Part shown: in pieces, positions 37,729 through 46,527 of the stretch | Position numbering within the stretch: the first letter of the stretch is position 1 | How the letters are laid out: each line of letters begins with the position of its first letter | From: Iningainema tapete BLCC-T55 | GTDB taxonomy: Bacteria; Cyanobacteriota; Cyanobacteriia; Cyanobacteriales; Nostocaceae | Length of the DNA stretch: 64,000 nt | NCBI RefSeq assembly: GCF_014698965.1 | Contig: NZ_JACXAE010000027.1 | Span: 1-64,000, forward strand | Direction: 5' to 3' | Made by a program: the position numbers and the translations under genes | The notes under the pieces: model-generated | What the model saw: only the letters and a program-made list of their open reading frames with translations | Databases searched by the model: none | What the model was told of the DNA's origin: nothing

Positions 37729-39168
37729 ATGCCAGTAGCAGCTAACTCAATCAAGTTCGGTACAGACGGCTGGCGGGGCGTAATCGGCGATGACTTCACT
37801 TTTGAACGTTTAGCCTTGGTAGCGCCACTTGCAGCACAAGTGTTATTTAACACATATGGAGAAAAGGTAGGCAATCGTACAATTATCGTAGGTTACGATC
37901 GCCGATTTATGTCGGAAGAATTCGCCGACAAAGTTGCCGATGTCGTTAGCGCCGCAGGTTTTGATGTGCTGCTGAGCGAAACCTATGCTCCTACCCCAGC
38001 GTTTAGTTGGGCGGCAAAACAACAAAATGCTTTAGGCGCACTGGTAATTACCGCAAGTCACAATCCAGGCAAATACTCCGGTTTAAAAGTCAAAAGTGCT
38101 TTTGGTGGTTCAGTACCACCGGAAGTTACCAAAGCAATAGAAGATTTATTATCTCACGAAGAACAACCAGCGTCAAGCCCTGGTAAGATAGAAAAGTTCA
38201 ATCCTTGGCAAAGTTATTGTGAAGGACTAGTCAGTAAAGTTAATATCGCCAAAATCCGCGCGGCGATGCAATCGGGTAAACTAACAGTGTTTGCAGATGT
38301 CATGCATGGAGCAGCGGCAGGCGGATTAGCAATGCTACTGGGTGATGAAGTCAAAGAAATTAACAGCAATCGCGATCCTCTATTCGGTGGCGGTGCGCCA
38401 GAACCTTTGCCTAAATACCTTTCCAGTTTATTTGAAGTGATGCGCAATCACAGAGAAAATCATAGAGCAGGTTTATCGGTAGGATTAGTATTTGATGGAG
38501 ATTGCGATCGCATCGCTGCTGTAGATGGACAAGTTAACTTCCTTAGTTCACAAATCTTAATTCCAATCCTAATTGATCATTTAACTCTACGCCGAAACTT
38601 TGAAGGTGAATTAGTCAAAACTGTCAGTGGTTCAGACTTGATTCCGCGTGTAGCAGCACTACATAATCTACCAGTATTTGAGACACCTGTGGGTTACAAG
38701 TACATTGCCGACAGAATGCTAGTAGCTAAAGTATTGCTAGGAGGCGAAGAATCAGGTGGAATTGGTTATGGTAGCCACATTCCCGAACGAGATGCACTAC
38801 TTTCGGCATTATACGTACTAGAAGCAATCGTTGAATCAGGATTGGATTTGGGCGAGTACTATAGTTACTTACAGCAACAAACTGGCTTCTCTTCCGCATA
38901 CGACAGAATTGATCTACCCTTGAAGAGTATGCAAGTGCGATCGCGTTTATTAGAACAACTCCAAACTAAACCTTTAACAGAAATTGCGGGAAAACCTGTA
39001 ATTGATTGCCAGACAATAGACGGATATAAGTTCCGCCTCGCCGACAACAGTTGGTTAATGATTCGTTTTAGCGGTACAGAACCAGTTTTACGTCTTTACT
39101 GCGAAGCCCCTACACTAGGACAAGTACATCAAACTCTAGCTTGGGCAAAACAGTGGGCGGAAGCGTAA
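37729..39168 (+). CDS. Phosphoglucomutase/phosphomannomutase family protein
   Basis: This 479-residue alpha-D-phosphohexomutase interconverts hexose 1- and 6-phosphates. The active-site serine loop is TASHNP near 106-111, the metal loop DGDCDRIA near 255, the sugar loop GEESGGIGYG near 339, and the phosphate loop RFSGTEP near 446. All four are intact. The N-terminus (IKFGTDGWRG) is standard. The cyanobacterial enzyme could act on glucose, mannose or both, and sequence alone does not decide. It is cytosolic and is followed by rdgB after a short heptamer repeat. Confidence 0.9.
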   Translation: MPVAANSIKFGTDGWRGVIGDDFTFERLALVAPLAAQVLFNTYGEKVGNRTIIVGYDRRFMSEEFADKVADVVSAAGFDVLLSETYAPTPAFSWAAKQQNALGALVITASHNPGKYSGLKVKSAFGGSVPPEVTKAIEDLLSHEEQPASSPGKIEKFNPWQSYCEGLVSKVNIAKIRAAMQSGKLTVFADVMHGAAAGGLAMLLGDEVKEINSNRDPLFGGGAPEPLPKYLSSLFEVMRNHRENHRAGLSVGLVFDGDCDRIAAVDGQVNFLSSQILIPILIDHLTLRRNFEGELVKTVSGSDLIPRVAALHNLPVFETPVGYKYIADRMLVAKVLLGGEESGGIGYGSHIPERDALLSALYVLEAIVESGLDLGEYYSYLQQQTGFSSAYDRIDLPLKSMQVRSRLLEQLQTKPLTEIAGKPVIDCQTIDGYKFRLADNSWLMIRFSGTEPVLRLYCEAPTLGQVHQTLAWAKQWAEA

Positions 39169-39215
39169 ATATATAATTGGCTAGCTCTGGAGTGGGGAGT
39201 AGGGGAGAATAACAA

Positions 39216-39244
39216 ATGACAAATGACAAATGACAAATGACAAA
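39216..39244 (+). repeat. ATGACAA heptamer repeat (STRR) at rdgB start
   Basis: Four copies of ATGACAA at 39216, 39223, 39230 and 39237. The last copy provides the rdgB start codon. The three earlier ATGs are in other frames or soon stopped (the one at 39216 meets TGA after five codons). Confidence 0.85.
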
Positions 39245-39812
39245 ATTACTTGTAGTAGCAACAGGAAACCCAGGTAAGCTTAAGGAAATGCAAGCTTACT
39301 TAGCTGATACAAATTGGCAATTAACACTCAAACCAGAAGAATTGGAGATTGAGGAAACTGGCGTTACCTTTGCCGAAAATGCTCGTCTCAAAGCATCTCA
39401 AGTGGCAATAGCTACAGGAAATTGGGCAATTGCTGATGATTCTGGTTTGCAAGTGGATGCTTTAAATGGCGCACCAGGAGTGTATTCTGCGCGTTATGGT
39501 ACAACAGACAGTGACCGCATTTCTAGGGTATTGCGAGAATTAGGCGACTCTCAAGTTCGTGGTGCGCAATTTAGTTGTGCAGTGGCGATCGCTCGTCCTG
39601 ATGGTACAATTGCTGTAGAGTCAGAAGGTATTTGTCGCGGTGAAATTCTCACTGCACCTCGTGGTAACGGTGGTTTCGGCTACGATCCCATTTTTTACGT
39701 TCCACAAAAGCAGTTAACCTTTGCGGAAATGGCGCCTGAGTTAAAGCGTTCCATCAGTCATCGCGGCAAAGCTTTTGCTGCTTTAATGCCATTGGAAATT
39801 GCTGGTGGCTAA
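39237..39812 (+). CDS. rdgB: RdgB/HAM1 family non-canonical purine NTP pyrophosphatase
   Basis: This 191-residue enzyme hydrolyses dITP, XTP and dHAPTP to monophosphates, cleaning the nucleotide pool in the cytosol. It has VVATGNPGKLKEM at the N-terminus, FAENARLKA, ADDSGLQVDAL (metal binding), GFGYDPIF near 141, and SHRGKAFAAL near 177. Length is typical. The start ATG is the last unit of a heptamer array, with no clear Shine-Dalgarno, so translation may be weak or leaderless-like. It probably follows the phosphohexomutase gene in one transcript (68 bp gap). Confidence 0.94.
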   Translation: MTKLLVVATGNPGKLKEMQAYLADTNWQLTLKPEELEIEETGVTFAENARLKASQVAIATGNWAIADDSGLQVDALNGAPGVYSARYGTTDSDRISRVLRELGDSQVRGAQFSCAVAIARPDGTIAVESEGICRGEILTAPRGNGGFGYDPIFYVPQKQLTFAEMAPELKRSISHRGKAFAALMPLEIAGG

Positions 39813-39862
39813 TTGTTAATTGCTGTGGAAACATTATACCATTAACCATTAGCCATTAGCCA
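39811..39862. repeat. TTGTTAATTGC / AACCATTAGCC repeat block
   Basis: Short copies of TAATTGTTAATTGC and ATTAACCATTAGCCATTAGCC fill the convergent gap between rdgB and glnB. Related blocks lie at 16797 and 22566. Confidence 0.6.
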
Positions 39863-39868
39863 AAATCC

Positions 39869-40255
<387 letters not shown>

Positions 40256-40336
40256 TTATCAGTATGAAATAAAAAGGACACAAACAGTGATGTCAATTTT
40301 AGATTTTGGCAAGCCGAGCAAATCTAAAATCGTTTG

Positions 40337-40891
40337 CTAAGGACGATTATGGTGTACAAAGAAAGGACGTACAACTAAATATCCCACACCAAAACCCATA
40401 ATTATAATTAACAATATAGCTATAATTAACCGCCAACTACTAAAATCTGAACCCATAGGCTCATCATGAGGATAATAACTAGGTTCTTGCTCTTCAATTA
40501 TCAGTGGTTCTGATGTGGTAAGCAGATCAATTTCTTGTGGTATAACGGGAGTAGGTGGACGATAAGCTCTTTCCCTACGTCCTGGATTTATTAGATGTTT
40601 GGTTTCAATGTCATCAGGTTGGGGAGATGGATGTTGAGCACTAATATCAACAGAATCAACTACATTTTGCAACTGCAAAACAGCTTGAACTGCTTTTTTC
40701 ATTTCTTGTCGAAGTAGTTGATTTTCTTGTACTAGTTGTTGATTCTGTGCTTTGAGAGTACTTAGAAGTGCTTGTGTTTGTTGCAACTCAAAATTCAAAT
40801 CCCGAAATACCGAAAGCGGTACAGAGGATGAGTGAGTTCGTGAGGTTACAGGAGTTTCATTACTGCCAGTAGAACTTGTGGGTATGCGCAT
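40337..40891 (-). CDS. Coiled-coil protein with C-terminal membrane anchor
   Basis: I do not recognise this 184-residue protein (ATG at 40891, MRIPTSSTG). It has a Ser/Thr-rich head, a coiled coil (about 30-80: LNFELQQTQALLSTLKAQN, then QLVQENQLLRQEM), an acidic and Pro-rich linker, and one hydrophobic helix near the C-terminus (LIIAILLIIIMGFGVGYLVV). It is probably tail-anchored, with the coiled coil in the cytosol. The architecture recalls cyanobacterial proteins upstream of glnB, but the function is not known. It lies 129 bp upstream of glnB on the same strand. Confidence 0.65.
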   Translation of the reverse strand: MRIPTSSTGSNETPVTSRTHSSSVPLSVFRDLNFELQQTQALLSTLKAQNQQLVQENQLLRQEMKKAVQAVLQLQNVVDSVDISAQHPSPQPDDIETKHLINPGRRERAYRPPTPVIPQEIDLLTTSEPLIIEEQEPSYYPHDEPMGSDFSSWRLIIAILLIIIMGFGVGYLVVRPFFVHHNRP

Positions 40892-41009
40892 GTGGTATAG
40901 AATCAACAATATGATGAGTAAAAGTAAGCATTCTCAATTTAGAATTTAGAATACCCCATGTTTTGCGCCAAAAGATTGGCAAAGGAAAAAATTTCGCTTT
41001 ATTCTGACA

Positions 41010-41027
41010 GACGCGATTAATCGCGTC
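41010..41027. terminator. GACGCGATTAATCGCGTC palindrome after thiD
   Basis: An 18-bp perfect palindrome directly following the thiD stop. Together with the adjacent TAGG it belongs to the GTAGAGACGC palindrome family, and it probably helps end the thiD transcript. Confidence 0.55.
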
Positions 41028-41028
41028 C

Positions 41029-41859
41029 CTACTCTGAATTCAACATTTGTAATAATGGGAAAAAGTGACAAGGCGTACCTTGCCCTTTACCTAAATCTAG
41101 GGCAGAGCCAAGTGCATTGGTGACATACTCCTTGGCTTGGTGTACAGATGTTTCCAAACTGTTTCCACTAGCTAGATTAGCAGCGATCGCCGCTGATAGT
41201 GTACAACCAGTACCGTGAGTATTTTTAGTATCTACTTTTTTTGTGGTTAAAGTTTCTAGTTTTTGCCCATTAAACCAAATATCAACGCCACGCAAGCTCC
41301 CCTGCATCGCGCCACCTTTAATTAAAACAGTCTTTGCTTTGACTTTGGAGTGAATAATTTCAGCTGCTGCTCTCATGTCATCTAAGGAATTTATTTGTAA
41401 ACCGCTCAAAATTTGAGCTTCATAGCGGTTTGGTGTGACAATTGCTGCCTTAGGAATCAAGACATTGCGTAGAGTCTTCACAGCTTCATCGTCAATTAAT
41501 TGCGCTCCAGTGCGTGATACCATTACTGGGTCTACCACAAGATTGTTGATTTGTAAAGCTTCTATTTGTTGAGCTACAGCAGTGATGATTTCTTGATTCA
41601 GCAACATTCCTGTTTTTGCTGCTTGTATCCCAATATCCTCGTACACTGCTTGAATTTGAGCTACTATCGCTTCTGTGGGTATAGCATCAACTCGCCTCAC
41701 GCCCAAAGTATTTTGTGCTGTAACACAGGTAATAGCGCAAGCACCGTGAATACAATGAAAAGCAAAGGTACGTAAATCAGCTTGAATTCCTGCACCGCCT
41801 CCACTATCCGAACCAGCTATGGTGAAAGCGACAGGCACTTTGATTGTTGTATTGTTCAT
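41029..41859 (-). CDS. thiD: Hydroxymethylpyrimidine/phosphomethylpyrimidine kinase
   Basis: This 276-residue ribokinase-family enzyme phosphorylates HMP and then HMP-P in thiamine synthesis, in the cytosol. It has FTIAGSDSGGGAGIQADL at the N-terminus, PVMVSRTG in the middle and KNTHGTGCTLSAAIAANL near the C-terminus, with the catalytic Asp/Gly/Cys region. The ATG at 41859 overlaps the TGA of the upstream gene as ATGA, so translation is coupled. No TPP riboswitch was recognised. ThiE and other thi genes are not in the window. Confidence 0.95.
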   Translation of the reverse strand: MNNTTIKVPVAFTIAGSDSGGGAGIQADLRTFAFHCIHGACAITCVTAQNTLGVRRVDAIPTEAIVAQIQAVYEDIGIQAAKTGMLLNQEIITAVAQQIEALQINNLVVDPVMVSRTGAQLIDDEAVKTLRNVLIPKAAIVTPNRYEAQILSGLQINSLDDMRAAAEIIHSKVKAKTVLIKGGAMQGSLRGVDIWFNGQKLETLTTKKVDTKNTHGTGCTLSAAIAANLASGNSLETSVHQAKEYVTNALGSALDLGKGQGTPCHFFPLLQMLNSE

Positions 41860-42266
41860 ATGATTGGGTAATGCTGTAAAAACTTTCCCCATTCTGCTGC
41901 TAAAGGGATTTCTGTAAAGGGAACACGTACAGGGTTAGATTTGGAAAATACAAATTCTAGTTCAATTTTACGACCTTTGCTAGGAATATTTTCTATATCA
42001 ACCAATTTGTCATCTATCAATAGGTGGATTTCAGTAACATCAGTTAAAGAAAATGTTTCTAGTTTAATTGGTCCAGTGGGAGTAGGTTTCCCCCAAGTTA
42101 TATTGTCCCCTTTTTGACCTAAAACAGCATAAATATCGTACTTAGCTCGGTCGAATTGTTGCGCCCAAGTGCGATAGGCTTCAACTTTTTGATACTCTTG
42201 GGAGCCTTGCCAAGTGAGCCAGAAAAATATGAACAGCAAAGGCAACCATAATAGACCATGTTCCAT
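41856..42266 (-). CDS. Conserved hypothetical membrane-anchored protein
   Basis: This 136-residue protein has one N-terminal hydrophobic helix (LLWLPLLFIFFWLTW) followed by a soluble domain that looks mainly beta (TEIHLLIDDKLVDI, KIELEFVFSKSNPV). Codon 1 is ATG at 42266. It overlaps thiD by four bases (ATGA) and is therefore in one operon with it, but the link to thiamine is not clear. The family appears in cyanobacteria without a known function. Confidence 0.7.
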   Translation of the reverse strand: MEHGLLWLPLLFIFFWLTWQGSQEYQKVEAYRTWAQQFDRAKYDIYAVLGQKGDNITWGKPTPTGPIKLETFSLTDVTEIHLLIDDKLVDIENIPSKGRKIELEFVFSKSNPVRVPFTEIPLAAEWGKFLQHYPII

Positions 42267-42382
42267 AGTTATATACTGAAATGCATGACAATTGTGAATG
42301 AACTATCGTGCAACAACGAGCCATTTAGGGTGCAGATAGGTTATCTTAGTGAGCATCTGGCAAAAAGCAGTGATGGTTTGAT

Positions 42383-44230
42383 ATGAGAAGAATTATAATA
42401 TTGTGCTTGTTTGTCATCGGGCTGGGTGTTGCCCTGTTTAATTTTATTAATTTTCAGGGACTGGCAGCTAATGGTAGCTTCGAGACAATCGTGCTAAATT
42501 TTCGGGAAGATATTCCCCAAGAGGAGTTGCGTGCCGATTTACAAGCGATCGCATCTTCATATAATGTCACACCCCAACTCGATAATAAATTTTCCGCTCA
42601 GGATCATGTATATATCATTAAGGGAGATAAACAGCGGATCAAGGAACTGAGAAAATCAAAATTTGCTCAAGCGATAGAATACATTGAGCCAAATTATATC
42701 TACAAAATTCCCAAACCAGGTGAAATTGCATGGCAAGCAGAGTATTTACAGCCATCTGACATTGAAGAGACGAAAACAGCAGCTGTAAATGAACCCAACG
42801 ACCCAATGTACAGCAAACAGTGGAATTTGCACAACATCGGCGTTGTGGGTGCGTGGAGTACAACCAAAGGTAAAGACATTACAGTAGCGGTGATTGACAC
42901 AGGTATCACCAAGGTAAGAGACTTTGTAGAGACAAAATTCGTCGCTGGTTATGACTTTGTTAAAGATCAAGTAGATGCTAGAGATGACAACGGACATGGT
43001 ACTCATGTAGCAGGTACGATCGCCCAATCCACCAATAATGGGTATGGTGTAGCCGGAATTGCCTACGAAGCCAACTTGATGCCATTAAAGGTGCTTGATG
43101 AATATGGTGGTGGTACGGTAGCCGATATTGCCGCAGCAATTAAATTTGCTGCTGATAATAAAGCCGACGTCATCAATATGAGCTTGGGTGGTGGCGGTGA
43201 AAGTCAGTTAATGAAAGACGCGATTGAATACGCTTACAACAAAGGCGTAGTTATCGTTGCTGCTGCTGGGAATGAAAGTCAAAATTCTGCCGCTTATCCA
43301 GCACGTTATCCTCATGTCATTGGCGTTTCCGCATTAGATTCTGCGGGAGAAAAAGCCCCATACTCTAACTTTGGCGCTGGGGTGGATATTTCTGCTCCTG
43401 GTGGCAGTGATAGTGGTAAGATTTTACAAGAAACTATCGACCCAGATAACAAAGGTACAGCAGTATTTCAAGGCTTCCAAGGTACAAGTATGGCAGCCCC
43501 TCACGTCGCTGGTGTTGCTGCTTTAGTTAAAGCCACGGGCATCAAAGAGCCAGAAGAAGTTCTCAAAGTCCTCAAGCAATCAGCACGAGGTGTTCATGAA
43601 GATGGTTTAAACTATTTTGGTGCTGGGCAACTTAATGCCGAAAAAGCTGTACAACTAGCTGAGCAGGGACAAATTAGTTTCCAAGATTTCTTTCGGTGGT
43701 TGCGGGATAAGGGTTATCTCAACCCCTTATTTTGGATTGATGGTGGTGCTATAGCGCTGTTACCTAAGATTGCGATGGTAGTTGGCTCTTACTTACTAGC
43801 TTGGTTTTTACGAGTTTACTTCCCCTTCACATGGAGTTGGAGTTTATTCAGTGGGTTAGTAGCTGGTAGTTCTGGGTTATTCTTCCTAAAAGGATTTTAC
43901 ATCTTTGACCTCCCTCAGTGGCCTTTCCGTCTATTAGGAAGTTCAATTCCAGAATTAGGCAACGCGCTGCAAGGAACGGATGCATTTAATCCTCTGTTTG
44001 CTAGTGTACTAGCTCCCGTTGTTTTAATGGCATTGCTATTAGGACATTCTCAATGGAAGTGGTTTGCCATCGGCTCATCCTTAGGTATAGCTGCATGTCT
44101 AGGGATAAGTGCAGTATCAGATCCAGCAGTTTGGGGATTAGGTGATGGTATTATATCCCGTATTTTCCTAATCACTAACGCGGTTCTCTGTTTCGGGCTT
44201 GCTCATTTAGCAGTAACAAACAAAGAATAA
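42383..44230 (+). CDS. Subtilisin-like serine protease with C-terminal membrane domain
   Basis: This 615-residue S8 protease has an N-terminal hydrophobic segment (4-22) that should export or anchor it. An inhibitor-like prodomain spans about 30-115. The catalytic domain carries Asp near 170 (VAVIDTGI), His near 205 (GHGTHVAG), and Ser near 369 (GTSMAAPH). The final ~165 residues contain four or so hydrophobic helices, unusual for subtilases, so the protease is likely held at a membrane with its active site on the outer or lumenal side. A heptamer repeat follows its stop. The substrate is unknown. Confidence 0.9.
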   Translation: MRRIIILCLFVIGLGVALFNFINFQGLAANGSFETIVLNFREDIPQEELRADLQAIASSYNVTPQLDNKFSAQDHVYIIKGDKQRIKELRKSKFAQAIEYIEPNYIYKIPKPGEIAWQAEYLQPSDIEETKTAAVNEPNDPMYSKQWNLHNIGVVGAWSTTKGKDITVAVIDTGITKVRDFVETKFVAGYDFVKDQVDARDDNGHGTHVAGTIAQSTNNGYGVAGIAYEANLMPLKVLDEYGGGTVADIAAAIKFAADNKADVINMSLGGGGESQLMKDAIEYAYNKGVVIVAAAGNESQNSAAYPARYPHVIGVSALDSAGEKAPYSNFGAGVDISAPGGSDSGKILQETIDPDNKGTAVFQGFQGTSMAAPHVAGVAALVKATGIKEPEEVLKVLKQSARGVHEDGLNYFGAGQLNAEKAVQLAEQGQISFQDFFRWLRDKGYLNPLFWIDGGAIALLPKIAMVVGSYLLAWFLRVYFPFTWSWSLFSGLVAGSSGLFFLKGFYIFDLPQWPFRLLGSSIPELGNALQGTDAFNPLFASVLAPVVLMALLLGHSQWKWFAIGSSLGIAACLGISAVSDPAVWGLGDGIISRIFLITNAVLCFGLAHLAVTNKE

Positions 44231-44345
44231 TAGGGAATAGGGCATGGGGCATGGGGCATGGTAAGAAATAATTGATTTTCACTATTAACCACGACTAATT
44301 CCGCGCTTTCCATTGCCCATTGCCCATTTCCCATTTCCCATTTCC
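44231..44345. repeat. GGGGCAT / TTCCCAT heptamer repeats
   Basis: Three GGGCATG(G) units just after the protease stop (about 44240-44262) face five TTTCCCA/TTGCCCA-type units at about 44308-44352, forming an imperfect inverted pair. This is a typical STRR of filamentous cyanobacteria. Confidence 0.75.
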
Positions 44346-44361
44346 CATTTCCTAATTTATT

Positions 44362-44592
44362 ATGAGCATTACAACAACAGGTACAATCCAACACCGAGAT
44401 ATTGGCACTGGCACATGGGCGTTAGTTACCGATGAGGGGGTTACTTACGAAATTAAGAGAGGTGCTGACAAAAAGCTACTTCAAGCAGGGCAAAAAGTTA
44501 AAGTTACAGGACAAGTACGTGAAGATGTCATGACAATGGGCATGATTGGTCCTGTTTTAGAGGTAAAATCTTTTGAAGTGATTACTCAGTAG
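44362..44592 (+). CDS. DUF5818-like small OB-type protein
   Basis: This 76-residue soluble protein starts MSITTTGTIQHRDIGTGTW and shows alternating strands (WALVTDEGVTYEIK, KVKVTGQVRED, VLEVKSFEV), as in small OB-fold/DUF5818 proteins. Function is unknown. It overlaps the end of the convergent thioredoxin-like gene by 11 bp. Confidence 0.7.
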   Translation: MSITTTGTIQHRDIGTGTWALVTDEGVTYEIKRGADKKLLQAGQKVKVTGQVREDVMTMGMIGPVLEVKSFEVITQ

Positions 44593-44905
44593 CATTTGCT
44601 GTATTGAGAACTTCTTGTAAACGACTTCTAAATTCTCCTTTGGGATGACCACCTTTTACCTCACCTAAAATCTGGTATTCTCCTTCTGGGGAGTTACAGA
44701 TAATGTAGGTAGGCCATCCCATTTGTGATTTGTCAGGATACTGAGAGAGTAAAATCTGACGGTACTTACGGTAAGTAGCTGTATCCTGCATTTTGACATC
44801 GATAAATTGCAAACCCAGTTCCTCTGCCACTTTTTTGTCGTAAAAGGACATTTTATGGCAGGTGCCACATTCTTCTGATGAGAACTTAATTACAGCTAAT
44901 TCCAT
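44582..44905 (-). CDS. Thioredoxin-like protein with CGTC motif
   Basis: This 107-residue protein (ATG at 44905, MELAVIKFSSEECGTC) has a redox motif Cys13-Gly-Thr-Cys16, the cis-Pro region GWPTYIIC, and an otherwise divergent thioredoxin fold. Other in-frame starts upstream add 20 unlike residues. It may reduce or shuffle disulfides in the cytosol; the partner is unknown. It is convergent and overlapping with the DUF5818 gene. Beyond its start lies the first nsiR1 copy. Confidence 0.82.
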   Translation of the reverse strand: MELAVIKFSSEECGTCHKMSFYDKKVAEELGLQFIDVKMQDTATYRKYRQILLSQYPDKSQMGWPTYIICNSPEGEYQILGEVKGGHPKGEFRSRLQEVLNTANATE

Positions 44906-45057
44906 CTGATGCAACTCTGTGATGAGCAGTACTAGCTTTGAGCAAATTTCCCAATATGATAACATATTTTTTACTCAAAAGCGCTGAGCAGGATGATATT
45001 GCGATCGCTTGCCTTGCCTCAATTACAATTCTCCCTAAGTAAATACATTTTTGCCAA

Positions 45058-45104
45058 CAAAAAACCCCTAACCAGGGGATTTATTAATTAGGGTATCTAT
45101 ACCA
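45058..45104 (-). ncRNA. nsiR1: nsiR1 copy furthest from hetF (degenerate)
   Basis: This is the most diverged copy. The -35 is TCTGGA (45133-45138), the -10 CGAATG (45111-45116), with the same 16-nt spacing. The RNA body lacks the middle CAGCTTGG part and the hairpin is a short CCCCTGGTTAGGGG. It may be weakly expressed. Confidence 0.6.
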
Positions 45105-45173
45105 CTACTGCATTCGAGTAAAATTAGCAGGCTCCAGATGAAAGGACACAAATATCACTAAAGGGAGATATAA

Positions 45174-45208
45174 AAAAGAAAAACTCCTTCCAAGCCACCA
45201 GCTTAACC
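45174..45208 (-). other. nsiR1 terminator stub joined to DUF2887 gene
   Basis: Only the distal part of an nsiR1 copy remains (GGTTAAGCTGGTGGCTTGGA, then AGGAGTTTTTC). It begins exactly at the last codons of the DUF2887 gene, whose Gly-stop (GGT TAA) lies in the nsiR1-derived segment. Confidence 0.75.
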
Positions 45209-45985
45209 TTTAGTGTTGTTTCTCACAATTTCCACATCCAGCTTCAACCGTTGGGCAATCTGCTCAATGGTTAACCCCAACTCTAATAAGATTGGAATCG
45301 TCTCCAGTTTAGTTTCCAGCACACCTTCTTCCTTGCCTTCCTGATAAACTTTACTCTTTTTCAAAGATTCTAAATTCAACATAGCTTCAAGTTCCTCCCG
45401 GCTTAAGTTAGTAAACTTATCAATTACCACCGTTTTAATAAATTCTAAAACTTTTTCCGCCAAGGTGGCATCGCTTAGCTCTTGTTGCGCTTGACTCATT
45501 AACTGTCTAGCAAGTTCTCCTGTTTTTTCTTTGCTTTTATTCTCAACTATTAAACGCATCACTCCCACAGCCAGGGATTGTTTGGGAGTTTTCGCAAGTT
45601 CATCCAAATAAAAGCAACGTAAATGTGCGCGAAAGAAATTTAAGTATTCTGGGAAATTTCCTTCGTGACTTTTCCTGTCATAGATCACCACAGCATACCA
45701 CTCTGGGTTGGCTGGTTGATATTGCGTCAAGTAAAGAATAACTTTGGCGACAAACTGGTTGTAAAAGTTGTCATCTTGATAAGATTGCGCTTCAATAATA
45801 TAGATCGGCTCGTTGGGCGCTGCTTCGAGAGTGGAAAGTAAGCCATCTAAACGAAAACTCCGCTGTTTAATTTCCTGAGCGCTAAATTTATAGATGCTTG
45901 GATCTTTTTCTGGTTGCTCGATTAGTTCAAAGAATAATTCCGGTATTTCTTTAAATATTTCATAGAACAATGGATCTGCACTCAT
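45203..45985 (-). CDS. DUF2887 / Rpn-like PD-(D/E)XK protein inside the nsiR1 array
   Basis: This 260-residue protein starts at the ATG at 45985 (MSADPLFYEIFKEIPELFFEL). Thirty more codons lie upstream in frame but do not look like the family. It has the nuclease-like D ... E-x-Q spacing (FRLDGLL ... IYIIEAQSY), then the helical tail with a TIEQIAQRLKLDVE helix-turn-helix-like end. DUF2887 proteins are numerous in cyanobacteria and relate to Rpn recombination nucleases; the function is untested. It interrupts the nsiR1 array. Its last Gly and stop codon fall in nsiR1 terminator sequence, and a duplicated copy of its 3' end exists at 46221. Confidence 0.82.
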   Translation of the reverse strand: MSADPLFYEIFKEIPELFFELIEQPEKDPSIYKFSAQEIKQRSFRLDGLLSTLEAAPNEPIYIIEAQSYQDDNFYNQFVAKVILYLTQYQPANPEWYAVVIYDRKSHEGNFPEYLNFFRAHLRCFYLDELAKTPKQSLAVGVMRLIVENKSKEKTGELARQLMSQAQQELSDATLAEKVLEFIKTVVIDKFTNLSREELEAMLNLESLKKSKVYQEGKEEGVLETKLETIPILLELGLTIEQIAQRLKLDVEIVRNNTKG

Positions 45986-46057
45986 GCACTTTGTGGTTGT
46001 GATTACTGTTTTTTTAGTATAAAATAACTGCTGAACTTTTAAGTAATTATGTACTAC

Positions 46058-46122
46058 AAAAAAAACCCCTACCAAGCCAGCAGCTTAACCAGGGGAGTTA
46101 GTTATCAGGGTGCATCTACCAC
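46058..46122 (-). ncRNA. nsiR1: nsiR1 copy just upstream of DUF2887 gene
   Basis: TCCGGA at 46151-46156, TAGAAC at 46129-46134 (16-nt spacing). The RNA body ends with the CCCCTGGTTAAGCTGCTGGC hairpin and a U run that lies about 75 bp upstream of the DUF2887 start. Confidence 0.8.
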
Positions 46123-46191
46123 TACTATGTTCTAGGCAAAATCGGTATGCTCCGGATCAAAGGACAAAAATCTCCGTAAATAGTGCTATAC

Positions 46192-46223
46192 AAAAGAAAA
46201 AATCCTTACTGAGCCTCAGCTTA
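46192..46223 (-). other. Second nsiR1 terminator stub joined to a DUF2887 3' end
   Basis: GGTTAAGCTGAGGCTCAGTA followed by AGGATTTTTTC directly follows the relic of the DUF2887 gene, with the same junction as at 45203. Confidence 0.7.
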
Positions 46224-46303
46224 ACCTTGAGTGTTGTTTCTTACAGTTTCCACATCCAGCTTTAACCGTTGGGCAATTTGCTCAATGGTTAACCCTAACT
46301 CTA
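46221..46303 (-). pseudogene. 3'-terminal relic of a DUF2887 gene in the nsiR1 array
   Basis: It translates as VELGLTIEQIAQRLKLDVET, then VRNNTQG and stop. This is the last ~27 codons of the gene at 45203 with few changes (Val-Glu-Thr for Val-Glu-Ile, Gln for Lys). Upstream of 46303 similarity ends abruptly. It is a truncated duplicate. Confidence 0.85.
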
Positions 46304-46527
46304 CTGCGTGAGCCTACCATCTGAATACAAATAGCCTTTTGCAAGTTAGTGTAGGCAAATTCAAGAAAAAAATATAAAAATAAAGGAAACTTTATAAATT
46401 TAGATAAAAATCTTCCTGCTTGTGTGGGTAGAATAATTAGTAAGCATCCTCTATGGTGTTTCGACTCAGCCCAAACATCCACATTGGGGAATGGGCGCAG
46501 ATTAAGGGTTTTATTATTTTTAGCAAT
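46304..46527. other. 224-bp spacer within the nsiR1 array
   Basis: This AT-rich sequence is unrelated to nsiR1 or to the DUF2887 gene. A 66-codon reverse frame crosses it but has no coding features. It may be what remains of the deleted second DUF2887 copy's surroundings. Confidence 0.4.

Noticed and set aside
46282-46482. 66-codon minus-strand ORF in the array spacer
   Set aside because: It overlaps the DUF2887 relic out of its frame, with no ribosome site and no family-like features.
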